Shown here: positions 42,001 to 50,710 of the stretch, piece by piece
Position numbering within the stretch: the stretch's first letter is position 1
How the letters are laid out: the number at the start of each line of letters is the position of its first letter
NCBI RefSeq assembly: GCF_018127805.1
Contig: NZ_CP072334.1
Location: 2,086,001-2,150,000, forward strand
Direction: 5' to 3'
Length of the DNA: 64,000 nucleotides
Source of the DNA: Prevotella sp. oral taxon 475
GTDB lineage: Bacteria; Bacteroidota; Bacteroidia; Bacteroidales; Bacteroidaceae
Position numbers and translations under genes: made by a program
Notes under the pieces: generated by a model
The model's input: the letters and a program-made list of their open reading frames with translations, nothing else
Databases searched by the model: none
What the model was told of the DNA's origin: nothing

Positions 42001-43239
42001 TTACAAGTCCAAATTACCACCGAACTCTTCGTGCCAGGGAAGACCCTGCATGTTCAGCTGTTCCATGAAGGGATCGGGGTCGAAGTCTTCCACATTCCAC
42101 ACGCCCGGCTTGCGCCAAAGTCCCTTAAAGAACATCATCGCACCAATCATGGCCGGCACACCCGTAGTGTAGCTCACACCCTGCATACCCGTTTCACGGT
42201 AGGCATCTTGATGTTTGCAATTGTTATAGACGTAGTAGGTGAGTTCCTTGCCGTCCCTCACGCCACGGATGCGGCAGCCGATGGAAGTCTCACCCTCGTA
42301 ATTGGCTCCCAGTTCCTGCGGATTGGGCAGTACAGCTTTAAGGAATTGCAGTGGAACGATGTTCACTTTCACCCGTTTGCCCGAACCATCGGCCAGCGGA
42401 GCCTCGTATTCCATCTCATCGATACGCGACATTCCGAGATTCTGTATCACGTCAAGGTAGGTAAGATACTGCTGTCCGAACGTCATCCAAAAGCGGGCCT
42501 GACGAATCGTGGGAAAATTTTTCACCAAGCTTTCCAGCTCCTCGTGATGCATAAGATAGCTCTCGCGCGGACCGATATTAGGATAAGTGATAGACTGATG
42601 CACAGCTAAGGGTTCGGTCTCGAGCCATTCACCATCCTTATAATATAGACCCTTTTGGGTGATTTCACGAATATTGATTTCGGGATTGAAGTTGGTAGCG
42701 AAAGCCTTATGGTGATTTCCGGCATTGCAGTCTACGATATCGAGATAGTGTATCTCGTCGAAGTGATGCTTAGCAGCGTAAGCGGTGTAGATACCGCTCA
42801 CGCCCGGATCGAACCCACAACCCAGAATAGCCGTAAGACCAGCCTCTTCGAAGCGTTGTTTGTAGGCCCATTGCCAGGAGTATTCGAAGTGCGCCTCGTC
42901 TTTGGGTTCGTAGTTGGCCGTGTCTAAGTAGTTGCAGCCGCAGGCCAAACAAGCCTCCATGATGGTGAGGTCTTGGTAGGGCAGAGCCAGATTGATAACC
43001 AGTTCGGGTTTGAAATCGTTGAACAACACTTTGAGCTGTTCAACATCGTCGGCATCCACTTGCGCTGTCCGGATGTCCATGTCGTAACCTTTGGCATGAA
43101 TGGCATCAACCATCTCATCGCATTTTTCCTTGCGACGACTTGCAATCATCAACTCATCGAAGTGCGCCCGGTTTTGTGCGATTTTAAATGCGGCCACAGT
43201 AGCAACGCCACCTGCGCCAATCATAAGAACTTTTCCCAT
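42001..43239 (-). CDS. Carboxynorspermidine synthase (saccharopine dehydrogenase family)
   Basis: A 412-residue NAD(P)-binding enzyme. I start it at the ATG at 43239 (MGKVLMIGAGGVATVAAFK), where the Rossmann motif GAGGVA begins; upstream open codons overlap the next gene. The protein matches the saccharopine dehydrogenase-like family whose Bacteroidetes members make carboxy(nor)spermidine in the alternative spermidine pathway: CGFDPGVSGIYTAYAAKHHFDEI, GGNHHKAFATNFNPEINIRE-type segment, and ETGMQGVSYTTGVPAMIGAM. The decarboxylase partner is not in this window. The substrate is inferred from family. Confidence 0.82.
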   Translation of the reverse strand: MGKVLMIGAGGVATVAAFKIAQNRAHFDELMIASRRKEKCDEMVDAIHAKGYDMDIRTAQVDADDVEQLKVLFNDFKPELVINLALPYQDLTIMEACLACGCNYLDTANYEPKDEAHFEYSWQWAYKQRFEEAGLTAILGCGFDPGVSGIYTAYAAKHHFDEIHYLDIVDCNAGNHHKAFATNFNPEINIREITQKGLYYKDGEWLETEPLAVHQSITYPNIGPRESYLMHHEELESLVKNFPTIRQARFWMTFGQQYLTYLDVIQNLGMSRIDEMEYEAPLADGSGKRVKVNIVPLQFLKAVLPNPQELGANYEGETSIGCRIRGVRDGKELTYYVYNNCKHQDAYRETGMQGVSYTTGVPAMIGAMMFFKGLWRKPGVWNVEDFDPDPFMEQLNMQGLPWHEEFGGNLDL

Positions 43240-43289
43240 ATCGTTTTTATTATTTCTGTTTGATTCATTAGAGAAAGGAAGAGAGAGAA

Positions 43290-43892
43290 TCATTCCGCGG
43301 GGATTTCGTCGGAGCGGATGCCCAGTGCGTTCATCAGCGAATAGCCCAGAATCTCCTGTCGGAAGCCCCCGCCTACAAGCGGTTGCATACCAAAGACGGT
43401 GATGCGTTTTTCGTCATCTATATTGCGCAAACCATGACGGATGTCATCACAAAAGGCCTTATTTTCAGTATCGGCCACGAGCATCACCCGCCGAACTTCT
43501 TTCTGTGTGCAAACGGTATGCAGGATGTCAAGCAGGAAATCTTCCTTGTTCACCATCTCTTCCACGGGAAGAACGCTGATAGCAAACTCGCCCAAATGGT
43601 CTTTGAAGGCCTTCCCGTCCAGCTGCGAAGCATAGTCGGAAGGCTGAAAGTTGTCCATTCTGTCCCGATCTTTTTCATGTACGAGAATCACCTGCACCTC
43701 GTTTTCGCCTTCGCGCAGTCCACCATCAAGAGCGATACAGTCGAGCCAACGAGCCAAATCGGCCGGTGGAATACGCCGACCGATGATGCGTTCGAAGTTG
43801 ACAATGAGGTCGAACGTCACCCGATCTACATAATCTGCGTCTACGAGAATGACATTTTCACTCCATTTTCCTGTTGCCGTTTGTTTTTCCAT
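43290..43892 (-). CDS. Conserved hypothetical protein (DUF6621-like)
   Basis: A 200-residue protein. A -7 box (TAACTTTG, 43906-43899) sits 6 bp before the ATG at 43892, so upstream codons are excluded and the mRNA is probably leaderless or nearly so. The start ENVILVDADYVDRVTFDLIVNFE and later VRRVMLVADTENKAFCDDI suggest a Rossmann-like or NYN/PIN-like fold with conserved Asp (DADYVD, ADTE), but no catalytic set is certain. I recall it as a Bacteroidetes-specific family (DUF6621) with no known function. It precedes the carboxynorspermidine synthase gene by 50 bp. Confidence 0.7.
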   Translation of the reverse strand: MEKQTATGKWSENVILVDADYVDRVTFDLIVNFERIIGRRIPPADLARWLDCIALDGGLREGENEVQVILVHEKDRDRMDNFQPSDYASQLDGKAFKDHLGEFAISVLPVEEMVNKEDFLLDILHTVCTQKEVRRVMLVADTENKAFCDDIRHGLRNIDDEKRITVFGMQPLVGGGFRQEILGYSLMNALGIRSDEIPAE

Positions 43893-43981
43893 TGCGTGCA
43901 AAGTTAGCAAGAACTTGCCGAAAAACGGCGATGACAGAAGCGGAAATTCACGTTCTTCGATAGGAAAGGAACACCCAGGTG

Positions 43982-46312
43982 TCAGTCTATCGTAATCTCG
44001 TCTACAAACACCCAGGCCGACTTACCCGCATTGGGATGCCAGGCCGGCATCTTGCGCTCGGAGAGCAGTTTGAAACGCACATAGCGAGCCTTTTGGGGCA
44101 TGGGTAGCAACACATTGTCCGTATCGATATAATCGGCCTTATCGGCAGGCATCGGATCGGCAGGCAGGTCGTAGATGTCCTCGAAGTACTTACCATCTGT
44201 CGAAATCCAGATATACAGTCCACGGTGAGGCATGATCCATTGGCTGGGACTGACGAGCGTACGAATGCTGAATTGTCGCACCTCCATCTCTTTACCCAGA
44301 TCGATAGTGAGGTCGAGATCGTTGTCGCACCAGCCCACCCATCTGCCTGAGTTGAAGAGAAGATTGCCTTGCAGCCCGTTGGTGAGCTCGCAAGGGCTAT
44401 CGCCTGCATATTTCGCCGCAGGTGCCACGTTGAACTTGACGGGGCACATCGTGGCCTTACTCACCACCAACTTCTCCGTCGACTCCTGCGTAGTGAAGCC
44501 CGGATAGACAGCGATGGCGCGCAACAAGCACGAGCGATCCACCTCAAAAGGTGCCGCATAGAGCGGCGAGGCCTTCGTAGGCTTGCTCCCATCGAGTGTG
44601 TAATGAATCTGTGCTCCCTTCCGCGCGGCGAGTTCCACCTGCACGGCATGTCCTCGACTGGCCCCCTTTACACGGATATCCACGTTGAAAAGATGCTTCC
44701 CGTAACGATAGTGCAATTTGTCATAAAGGCTCAGCAACTGCGGTATACGATTGGCAAAGTCGTCGAAGTTCTTCTTTTCGGGCATTGTCCACTGCACTTC
44801 GCAGGCCGCAGCCAAGCGCGGCAACGCCATATACTGTACGTGCGGGAAGTTGTCCATATATTCTGTCCACAGATTGGCTTGCACACCGATGATGTGTTGC
44901 GCCTGTTGCGGTGTGAGTTCGGGTGAAACGGGGTTGAAGTCATAGGTCTTTTCGATAGGAATAAATCCGTTGAAAGCCAGCGGTTCCTGCTCGCGGTCTT
45001 TCGTAGGATAGTAGTCCAGGTAGAGGTGCGACACAGGACACATCACAGCATCATGTCCCAGCCGAGCCGCTTCCACGCCGCCCTCCATGCCACGCCATGA
45101 CAACACGGTAGCATTGGGTGCGATGCCACCTTCGAGAATCTCGTCCCAGCCAGCCACACGGCGTCCGTGGGCGGTGATGAAGCGGGCCATCTCGCTCATG
45201 AAATAGCTTTGCAACCGTTCCTCGGCCGAGTGTTTCCCATCGGCTTTCAGGCCCTCTGCTTTGATTCGCGCCTGACATCGAGGACATTTCTCCCAACTTG
45301 TCTTGGGGCATTCGTCTCCGCCGATGTTGATATACTCGCCGGGGAAGACGTCCATCACCTCTGTAAGCACATCCTTAGCAAAGGTCAGCGTTTGAGGATT
45401 GCCAGCGCAGAGCACGTCATGAGCCACACCCCAGCTCTTAAGTACCTCGTAAGGACCGCCCGTACAGCCCAATTGCGGATAGGCTGCCAGTGCAGCCACC
45501 ATGTGTCCGGGCATATCTACCTCGGGAATAACCATGATATGGCGATCGGCCGCATACTTCACAATCTCTCGGGCCTGCTCTTGAGTATAGAATCCGCCGT
45601 GAGGTTTCCCGTCAAACTGCCCCGTATTGCGTCCAATGACAGTCTCCTTGCGGAAGGCCGACACCTGCGTGAGCAGCGGATATTTCTTGATTTCGATGCG
45701 CCAACCCTGGTCGTCGGTGAGGTGCCAGTGAAAACGGTTGATGTTATGCAGGGCCAACATGTCGATGAAAGTCTTCACTTCGTCTACGTTAAAGAAGTGG
45801 CGAGCCACGTCGAGCATCGCTCCGCGATAGCCGAAGCGGGGATAATCGGTGATTTCTACAGCGGGAAACGTGAACGGTTGTGCCCCCGTCTGCAGTATCG
45901 CTTTACGCAATGTCTGGATGCCATAGAACGTTCCGGCGGCCGAAGCACCGGCAATGACGATGCGATCTTTGTTCACCGTCAGACGATAAGCCTCGGTATT
46001 GGCATGATTCAGACCGACTGACAGCGCGATGACGTTTTGTCCCGCCATCTCGGTGGTGAGAGCCGGACGGATGCGAGTGGCCGTTTGCAAATATTCGGCC
46101 AGCAACTGCGCATCGCGCTTCAACGTCTGGTTGCCTTGGGGATAGGCGATGCGCGTCTGAGCGTTGAGTGTAAATCCCTGACCGGTCTTCATATTGATTT
46201 CCTGCGGCAGCGGCACCACGCGGTAGTTGGCCGTCTGTTTCACGCCTTGTGCCAAGGATACGGCAGTGCCCAGCAACAAGGCGATGGCCGATAAGATGTT
46301 TCGTCTTTTCAT
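43982..46312 (-). CDS. Beta-N-acetylhexosaminidase, GH20
   Basis: A 776-residue exported glycosidase. I start it at the ATG at 46312 (MKRRNILSAIALLLGTAV signal peptide), preceded by a TAATTTTGC promoter box. Residues 30-150 are the GH20b domain. The TIM-barrel follows: FGYRGAMLDVARHFF, HLTDDQGWRIEI, VIPEVDMPGHMVAAL and NIGGDECPKTSW with the catalytic Asp-Glu pair. A C-terminal region (550-776) contains a chitobiase/F5-8-type carbohydrate-binding module (VGWCDNDLDLTIDLGKEMEVRQF). It removes terminal GlcNAc or GalNAc from glycans such as mucin in the periplasm or at the surface. Confidence 0.94.
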   Translation of the reverse strand: MKRRNILSAIALLLGTAVSLAQGVKQTANYRVVPLPQEINMKTGQGFTLNAQTRIAYPQGNQTLKRDAQLLAEYLQTATRIRPALTTEMAGQNVIALSVGLNHANTEAYRLTVNKDRIVIAGASAAGTFYGIQTLRKAILQTGAQPFTFPAVEITDYPRFGYRGAMLDVARHFFNVDEVKTFIDMLALHNINRFHWHLTDDQGWRIEIKKYPLLTQVSAFRKETVIGRNTGQFDGKPHGGFYTQEQAREIVKYAADRHIMVIPEVDMPGHMVAALAAYPQLGCTGGPYEVLKSWGVAHDVLCAGNPQTLTFAKDVLTEVMDVFPGEYINIGGDECPKTSWEKCPRCQARIKAEGLKADGKHSAEERLQSYFMSEMARFITAHGRRVAGWDEILEGGIAPNATVLSWRGMEGGVEAARLGHDAVMCPVSHLYLDYYPTKDREQEPLAFNGFIPIEKTYDFNPVSPELTPQQAQHIIGVQANLWTEYMDNFPHVQYMALPRLAAACEVQWTMPEKKNFDDFANRIPQLLSLYDKLHYRYGKHLFNVDIRVKGASRGHAVQVELAARKGAQIHYTLDGSKPTKASPLYAAPFEVDRSCLLRAIAVYPGFTTQESTEKLVVSKATMCPVKFNVAPAAKYAGDSPCELTNGLQGNLLFNSGRWVGWCDNDLDLTIDLGKEMEVRQFSIRTLVSPSQWIMPHRGLYIWISTDGKYFEDIYDLPADPMPADKADYIDTDNVLLPMPQKARYVRFKLLSERKMPAWHPNAGKSAWVFVDEITID

Positions 46313-46536
46313 TGTGATGTTTCGTTGTTTGGGTTTTGCTCGCAAAATTACATTTTTTTGTTCTATCGTCCAAATCCTCTTTCCACCTTATCTATATATA
46401 TAAGCTCAAGTTCAACGTCAACTTCTTTTTCGTTAACAACTGCGACAGGGTTGTTTCCGATTAGGTGCGAGATAACGAATGGGCCTGGTGTCGTTCACGC
46501 ACAAAATTTGAGTCGTATCTCGACGTATTCCCATCT

Positions 46537-46613
46537 CTTAGCTTTTGGCATGCGAAAGCTAAGAGAATGCAGGCCGTTTTCTTAGCTTTTGAAGTGCATT
46601 TTCTTAGCTTTTG
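46537..46613. repeat. CTTAGCTTTTG phased repeat, cluster 3 (four copies)
   Basis: Forward copies at 46537, 46581 and 46603 and an inverted copy (AAAGCTAAG) at 46555-46563. Centre spacings are 18, 26 and 22 bp. The first two copies form an 11-bp stem around TGGCATGCG. It lies between the divergent hexosaminidase and PCMD genes. Confidence 0.85.
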
Positions 46614-46717
46614 CAAAAGGCTTCGAAACCCGTATCAGACACTTATCCAATCTATGCCTTTTCTCTTACATTCACTTTTTATTCGTAAGAGCGAAGTATT
46701 TTCTAAAGAAAAAGTGT

Positions 46718-46725
46718 TAGCTTTG
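46718..46725 (+). promoter_or_regulatory. Promoter -7 box of the PCMD gene
   Basis: TAGCTTTG followed by CAGC, about 30-58 bp before the two possible starts. Confidence 0.55.
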
Positions 46726-46782
46726 CAGCCTGTTTTTACAGAGAGTTATCAACACATGGTTCAATCAAACAACATTTTCTGT

Positions 46783-48285
46783 ATGAGAAGATTATTTACT
46801 CTATGCGCTTTGGCTCTGTGCTCACTGGCAGTCATGGCAACAACGTACAACGGCAAACTCACGGTGAGCATCAACGGCGAGGTGCAAAGCAGCAGTCAGG
46901 CGGCCATCGACGTGGCTGATCAAGGCAATGGGAAGTTCGATCTAACCCTGGCCGACTTCATTACCACCATCGGCGGAAACGAGATGCCGGTGGGTACCAT
47001 CCGTATTGCTGCCGCCGGAACGGCGCAAACGGGCTATACGTTGCTCTCGGCCGACCAGAATATCACCATCGAGAACGGCAGCAATAGCGGTAAGATGTGG
47101 GTGGGTCCCACGCTGGGGCAGGTGCCGGTGAAGCTTTTGGCCAAGCAAACGGCGCAACAGCTGTATGCGGTCATCACGATTCAGTTTGGCGGAATGGACA
47201 TCCGCGTGCAGTTTGGCGAGGGCTATCAGGTGCCGAATGCCGACTTCGAACGCTTCACTGCCAGCAACGGGGAGCCCGACCGCTGGCATTCGTTCATGAG
47301 CGTAACGGGTACATTCGCCTCTTCGGCTAAGGCCAACGCTGCCGTCAGCAGCACGGACACTCGGCCGGGCTCGACAGGAGAGAAGAGCTTGCTGGTGAAA
47401 TCGCGTAGCATCGACTTTTGGTTCTTCAAGGTCATTGCTAATGGCACTGTGACGACAGGCAGACTGATGGCCGGCTCGTCGACAGCATCGAACACGAAAA
47501 ACAACTCGTTCCTCGATCTGACTAAGACGGACAAAGATGCCAACGGCGATCCATTCTACACCGAATTCAGCGGTCGGCCCGACCGCATGGTTCTCTGGGT
47601 GAAATTCAAACAGGGCGAGAAAAAGGCCGATCACCCCTATGCCACAGTCAAGGCAGTGATTACCGACGGAAGCTATTATCAGTTGCCCGAGGACAAGACC
47701 TACACCAACAAAATGGCACAAGCCATCGAAAACAAAATCGCCGATACCCAGGGAGCATGGAAGAAGATCTCGATTCCATTTGACTATGTCAACAAGAACG
47801 TAACGCCTAAGGCGGTGCTGGTGACGATGTCTACCAATGCCGATGCCGGCGAGGGAAGCGGGTCGGACGAACTCTATGTAGACGACTTGAGTTTGGAATA
47901 CGATTTCGGCGTAGATAAGATCACCCTCAAAGGCACCGAACTGCCGGGCTTTGCCGAAACGACCACTACCTATACCTACAATGGGACAACTCTCACGGCC
48001 AACGACGTGGAAGTGACGACGAAGGGAGCTGGTACGCTCGTGGCTAAGGAGGTGAAAGACGGGCAGGTGAAGATTCTCGTGGCTTCGGACGACTTGTTGC
48101 AGAGCCGGGTTTACACCATCAACGTGCCTACGAGCATCAAAGGAATTTCTTCTCACAACGCAGCGACAGGCAACGACCGAACAGAAGTGTTCGACCTCAA
48201 CGGCATTCGCGTGAAGGGCACTCCTGGCAAGGGCATCTACATTATTAAAGATGAAAAGGGACAGACTCGCAAGGTGAGGTTGTAA
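46783..48285 (+). CDS. Secreted protein with calycin-like and PCMD domains
   Basis: A 500-residue exported protein. I start it at the ATG at 46783 (MRRLFTLCALALCSLAVMA signal peptide); an in-frame ATG 27 bp upstream is possible. Residues 20-145 look like the Bacteroidetes calycin-like domain (TYNGKLTVSINGEV). Residues 148-400 match the putative carbohydrate-metabolism (PCMD) domain: VPNADFERF, PDRWHSFMSV, and ELYVDDLSLEY at its end. The last 35 residues (VFDLNGIRVKGTPGKGIYII) resemble a Prevotella C-terminal sorting signal. It may bind or process glycans at the surface, which fits the divergent hexosaminidase, but no activity is known. Confidence 0.8.
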   Translation: MRRLFTLCALALCSLAVMATTYNGKLTVSINGEVQSSSQAAIDVADQGNGKFDLTLADFITTIGGNEMPVGTIRIAAAGTAQTGYTLLSADQNITIENGSNSGKMWVGPTLGQVPVKLLAKQTAQQLYAVITIQFGGMDIRVQFGEGYQVPNADFERFTASNGEPDRWHSFMSVTGTFASSAKANAAVSSTDTRPGSTGEKSLLVKSRSIDFWFFKVIANGTVTTGRLMAGSSTASNTKNNSFLDLTKTDKDANGDPFYTEFSGRPDRMVLWVKFKQGEKKADHPYATVKAVITDGSYYQLPEDKTYTNKMAQAIENKIADTQGAWKKISIPFDYVNKNVTPKAVLVTMSTNADAGEGSGSDELYVDDLSLEYDFGVDKITLKGTELPGFAETTTTYTYNGTTLTANDVEVTTKGAGTLVAKEVKDGQVKILVASDDLLQSRVYTINVPTSIKGISSHNAATGNDRTEVFDLNGIRVKGTPGKGIYIIKDEKGQTRKVRL

Positions 48286-48343
48286 TTGGACGAATCAACA
48301 CAACTGAAGTCTTCGATTCTATCCCTCGGACAAAATCTCAAAT

Positions 48344-48390
48344 CAGTCCCCGATCCCTCTAAATGAGAGAATCCGGGGACTGTTTTGTTA
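48344..48390 (+). terminator. Terminator after the PCMD gene
   Basis: CAGTCCCCG and CGGGGACTG form a 9-bp stem, followed by TTTTGTT. Confidence 0.85.
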
Positions 48391-48606
48391 ATGAGTTGAC
48401 CAATTGACGAGTCGGCAAGTCAACGAGGGCACAAGACCAGAATCCGCATCCATACCATTCCATACTCGCATCATCCTTTCGGTTCAACCTGTGGCGGGTT
48501 ATTCGTTTTTAACCTATCCTCATCTAAACGGTCATCGTTTTCCTCCGTTTTTAGCCTGTTCTGCCAATACCGTAGGGCGAGCTGTTCGTCAATTCTCCAG
48601 TTTTCC

Positions 48607-48637
48607 TTTGCCATCAAGCAAAAAAGCAGTACTTTTA
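48607..48637 (+). promoter_or_regulatory. Promoter of the etf operon
   Basis: TTTG (48607-48610), a 19-bp gap and TACTTTTA (48630-48637; last base off consensus). The etfB ATG follows 36 bp later. The 220 bp before it hold no gene. Confidence 0.6.
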
Positions 48638-48673
48638 CGGCCGACAATTCACATTATTACTAATATAAAATCT

Positions 48674-49543
48674 ATGAGTTTAAAAATCGTTGTACTTGCC
48701 AAACAAGTACCAGACACGAGAAACGTGGGCAAAGATGCCATGACGGCAGAAGGCACTGTGAACCGCGCTGCCTTGCCCGCTATCTTTAATCCAGAAGACT
48801 TAAACGCATTGGAGCAGGCTCTACGCCTTAAAGAACAACACCCAGGATCTACCGTTGGTGTGCTGACAATGGGCCCTCCACGTGCAGGTGAAATCATTCG
48901 ACAAGGGCTTTACCGCGGAGCAGACACTGGTTGGCTGCTCACCGATAAGCTTTTCGCTGGCGCCGACACGCTAGCCACATCCTACGCCTTGGCTACGGCG
49001 ATCAAAAAGATTGGCGATGTGGACATCGTTATTGGTGGACGACAAGCCATTGACGGCGATACGGCACAGGTTGGACCACAAGTGGCACAGAAATTGGGCC
49101 TTAATCAAGTTACATACGCCGAAGAAATACTCAAGGTTGAGGATGGCAAGCTAACCATTCGCCGACATATCGACGGGGGTGTAGAAACTGTTGAGGCTCC
49201 CATGCCTTGCGTGGTGACAGTTAACGGAAGTGCTGCCCCATGCCGTCCTTGCAACGCTAAGCTGGTGATGAAATACAAAAACGCACGCTGCCCCATGGAA
49301 CGCAACGGCAAAGAGCCACATCCCGAATTGTTCGAACTGCGTCCTTACCTCACGCTTAACCAATGGAGCGTGGCCGATGTGGATGGAGATGCAGCCCAAT
49401 GCGGACTTAGCGGGTCGCCCACAAAGGTGAAGAGCGTGCAAAACATCGTGTTCCAAGCCAAGGAAAGCAAGACGCTTACGGCCGCAGATGCCGACATCGA
49501 GGCGATGATGAAAGAATTGTTGGACGAAAAGATTATCGGATAA
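48674..49543 (+). CDS. etfB: Electron transfer flavoprotein, beta subunit
   Basis: A 289-residue EtfB. I start it at 48674 (MSLKIVVLAKQVPDTRNVG), the family start. Landmarks: LNALEQALRLKEQ, VGVLTMGPPRA, VIGGRQAIDGDTAQVGPQVA. It binds AMP and, with EtfA, forms an FAD-containing heterodimer that takes electrons from acyl-CoA dehydrogenases. It is the first gene of the etfB-etfA-acyl-CoA dehydrogenase operon. It is longer than mitochondrial EtfB because of a C-terminal extension (NQWSVADVDGDAAQCGL onward), as in anaerobes. Confidence 0.95.
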   Translation: MSLKIVVLAKQVPDTRNVGKDAMTAEGTVNRAALPAIFNPEDLNALEQALRLKEQHPGSTVGVLTMGPPRAGEIIRQGLYRGADTGWLLTDKLFAGADTLATSYALATAIKKIGDVDIVIGGRQAIDGDTAQVGPQVAQKLGLNQVTYAEEILKVEDGKLTIRRHIDGGVETVEAPMPCVVTVNGSAAPCRPCNAKLVMKYKNARCPMERNGKEPHPELFELRPYLTLNQWSVADVDGDAAQCGLSGSPTKVKSVQNIVFQAKESKTLTAADADIEAMMKELLDEKIIG

Positions 49544-49613
49544 GTGGACGAGTTAATATGTTCGGCGGCAGCAAAACAAAGAAACTCGAACACGTAAGAA
49601 CTTTAAAAAAGAC

Positions 49614-50630
49614 ATGAACAACGTATTTGTATATTGCGAGATAGAAAACACCACGGTGGCCGAAGTGTCTCAAGAATTGCTGACCAAAGGTCGCAGTCTG
49701 GCCAACGAGCTGGGTGTGCAACTCCATGCCGTGGTTGCTGGCTCGGGCATCAAAGGCCATGTTGAAGCCCAGATTTTGCCTTACGGCGTAGATAAGCTCT
49801 TCGTCTTTGATGCCGAAGGGCTCTTCCCATACACGTCGGCACCACATACCGACATCCTCGTGAACCTCTTCAAACAAGAGAAACCGCAAATCTGCCTGAT
49901 GGGCGCAACCGTTATCGGTCGCGATTTGGGACCGCGCGTTTCGTCGTCGCTTACTAGCGGACTTACCGCAGACTGCACCCAGCTGGAGATTGGCGACTAT
50001 GACGACAAGAAAGCAGGCAAACATTACGAGAAACTGCTTTACCAAATTCGTCCCGCCTTCGGTGGAAATATCGTGGCAACGATTGTCAACCCCGACCACA
50101 GGCCACAAATGGCAACGGTAAGAAGTGGCGTGATGCAGAAGAAGGTGTTGGACAACAACTATAAGGGAGAAACCGTTTACCCCGACGTAGCACAGTATGT
50201 ACAACCCGAAAGTTATGTGGTGAAGGTGCTCGACCGCCACGTTGAAGAGGCCAAACACAACCTCAAGGGTTCGCCCATCGTTGTGGCTGGCGGCTATGGC
50301 GTAGGCAGCAAAGAGGGGTTCGACCTGCTTTTCAAGCTTGCCAAGGAACTGCATGGTGAGGTGGGAGCAAGTAGGGCCGCCGTAGATGCTGGCTGGGCCG
50401 ACCACGATAGGCAGATAGGACAGACGGGCGTTACCGTTCACCCCAAGGTCTACATCGCTTGCGGCATCTCTGGACAGATACAACACATCGCCGGAATGCA
50501 AGACAGCGGCATTATCATCTCTATCAATACCAACCCCGATGCACCCATCAACAAGATTGCAGACTATGTTATCGTGGGCACGGTAGAAGAGGTGGTGCCG
50601 AAGCTGATTAAGTATTATAAGAATAAGTAA
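49614..50630 (+). CDS. etfA: Electron transfer flavoprotein, alpha subunit
   Basis: A 338-residue EtfA. The N-terminal domain matches EtfB-like folds (FVYCEIENTTVAEVSQELL). The C-terminal FAD-binding domain contains VAGGYGVGSKEGFDLL, GEVGASRAAVDAGWA, QIGQTGVTVHPKVYIACGISG and INTNPDAPI, all conserved FAD contacts. It binds FAD and passes electrons between the dehydrogenase and the quinone pool or a bifurcation partner. It lies 70 bp after etfB and 80 bp before the dehydrogenase gene. Confidence 0.95.
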   Translation: MNNVFVYCEIENTTVAEVSQELLTKGRSLANELGVQLHAVVAGSGIKGHVEAQILPYGVDKLFVFDAEGLFPYTSAPHTDILVNLFKQEKPQICLMGATVIGRDLGPRVSSSLTSGLTADCTQLEIGDYDDKKAGKHYEKLLYQIRPAFGGNIVATIVNPDHRPQMATVRSGVMQKKVLDNNYKGETVYPDVAQYVQPESYVVKVLDRHVEEAKHNLKGSPIVVAGGYGVGSKEGFDLLFKLAKELHGEVGASRAAVDAGWADHDRQIGQTGVTVHPKVYIACGISGQIQHIAGMQDSGIIISINTNPDAPINKIADYVIVGTVEEVVPKLIKYYKNK

Positions 50631-50710
50631 GCAGAAAAGAAATCGCATAACTAAACAAAGCCCAGCCTCAGACTTTCCTCACAGATCGAGGCTAGTTTAA
50701 ATTTGAAAAC

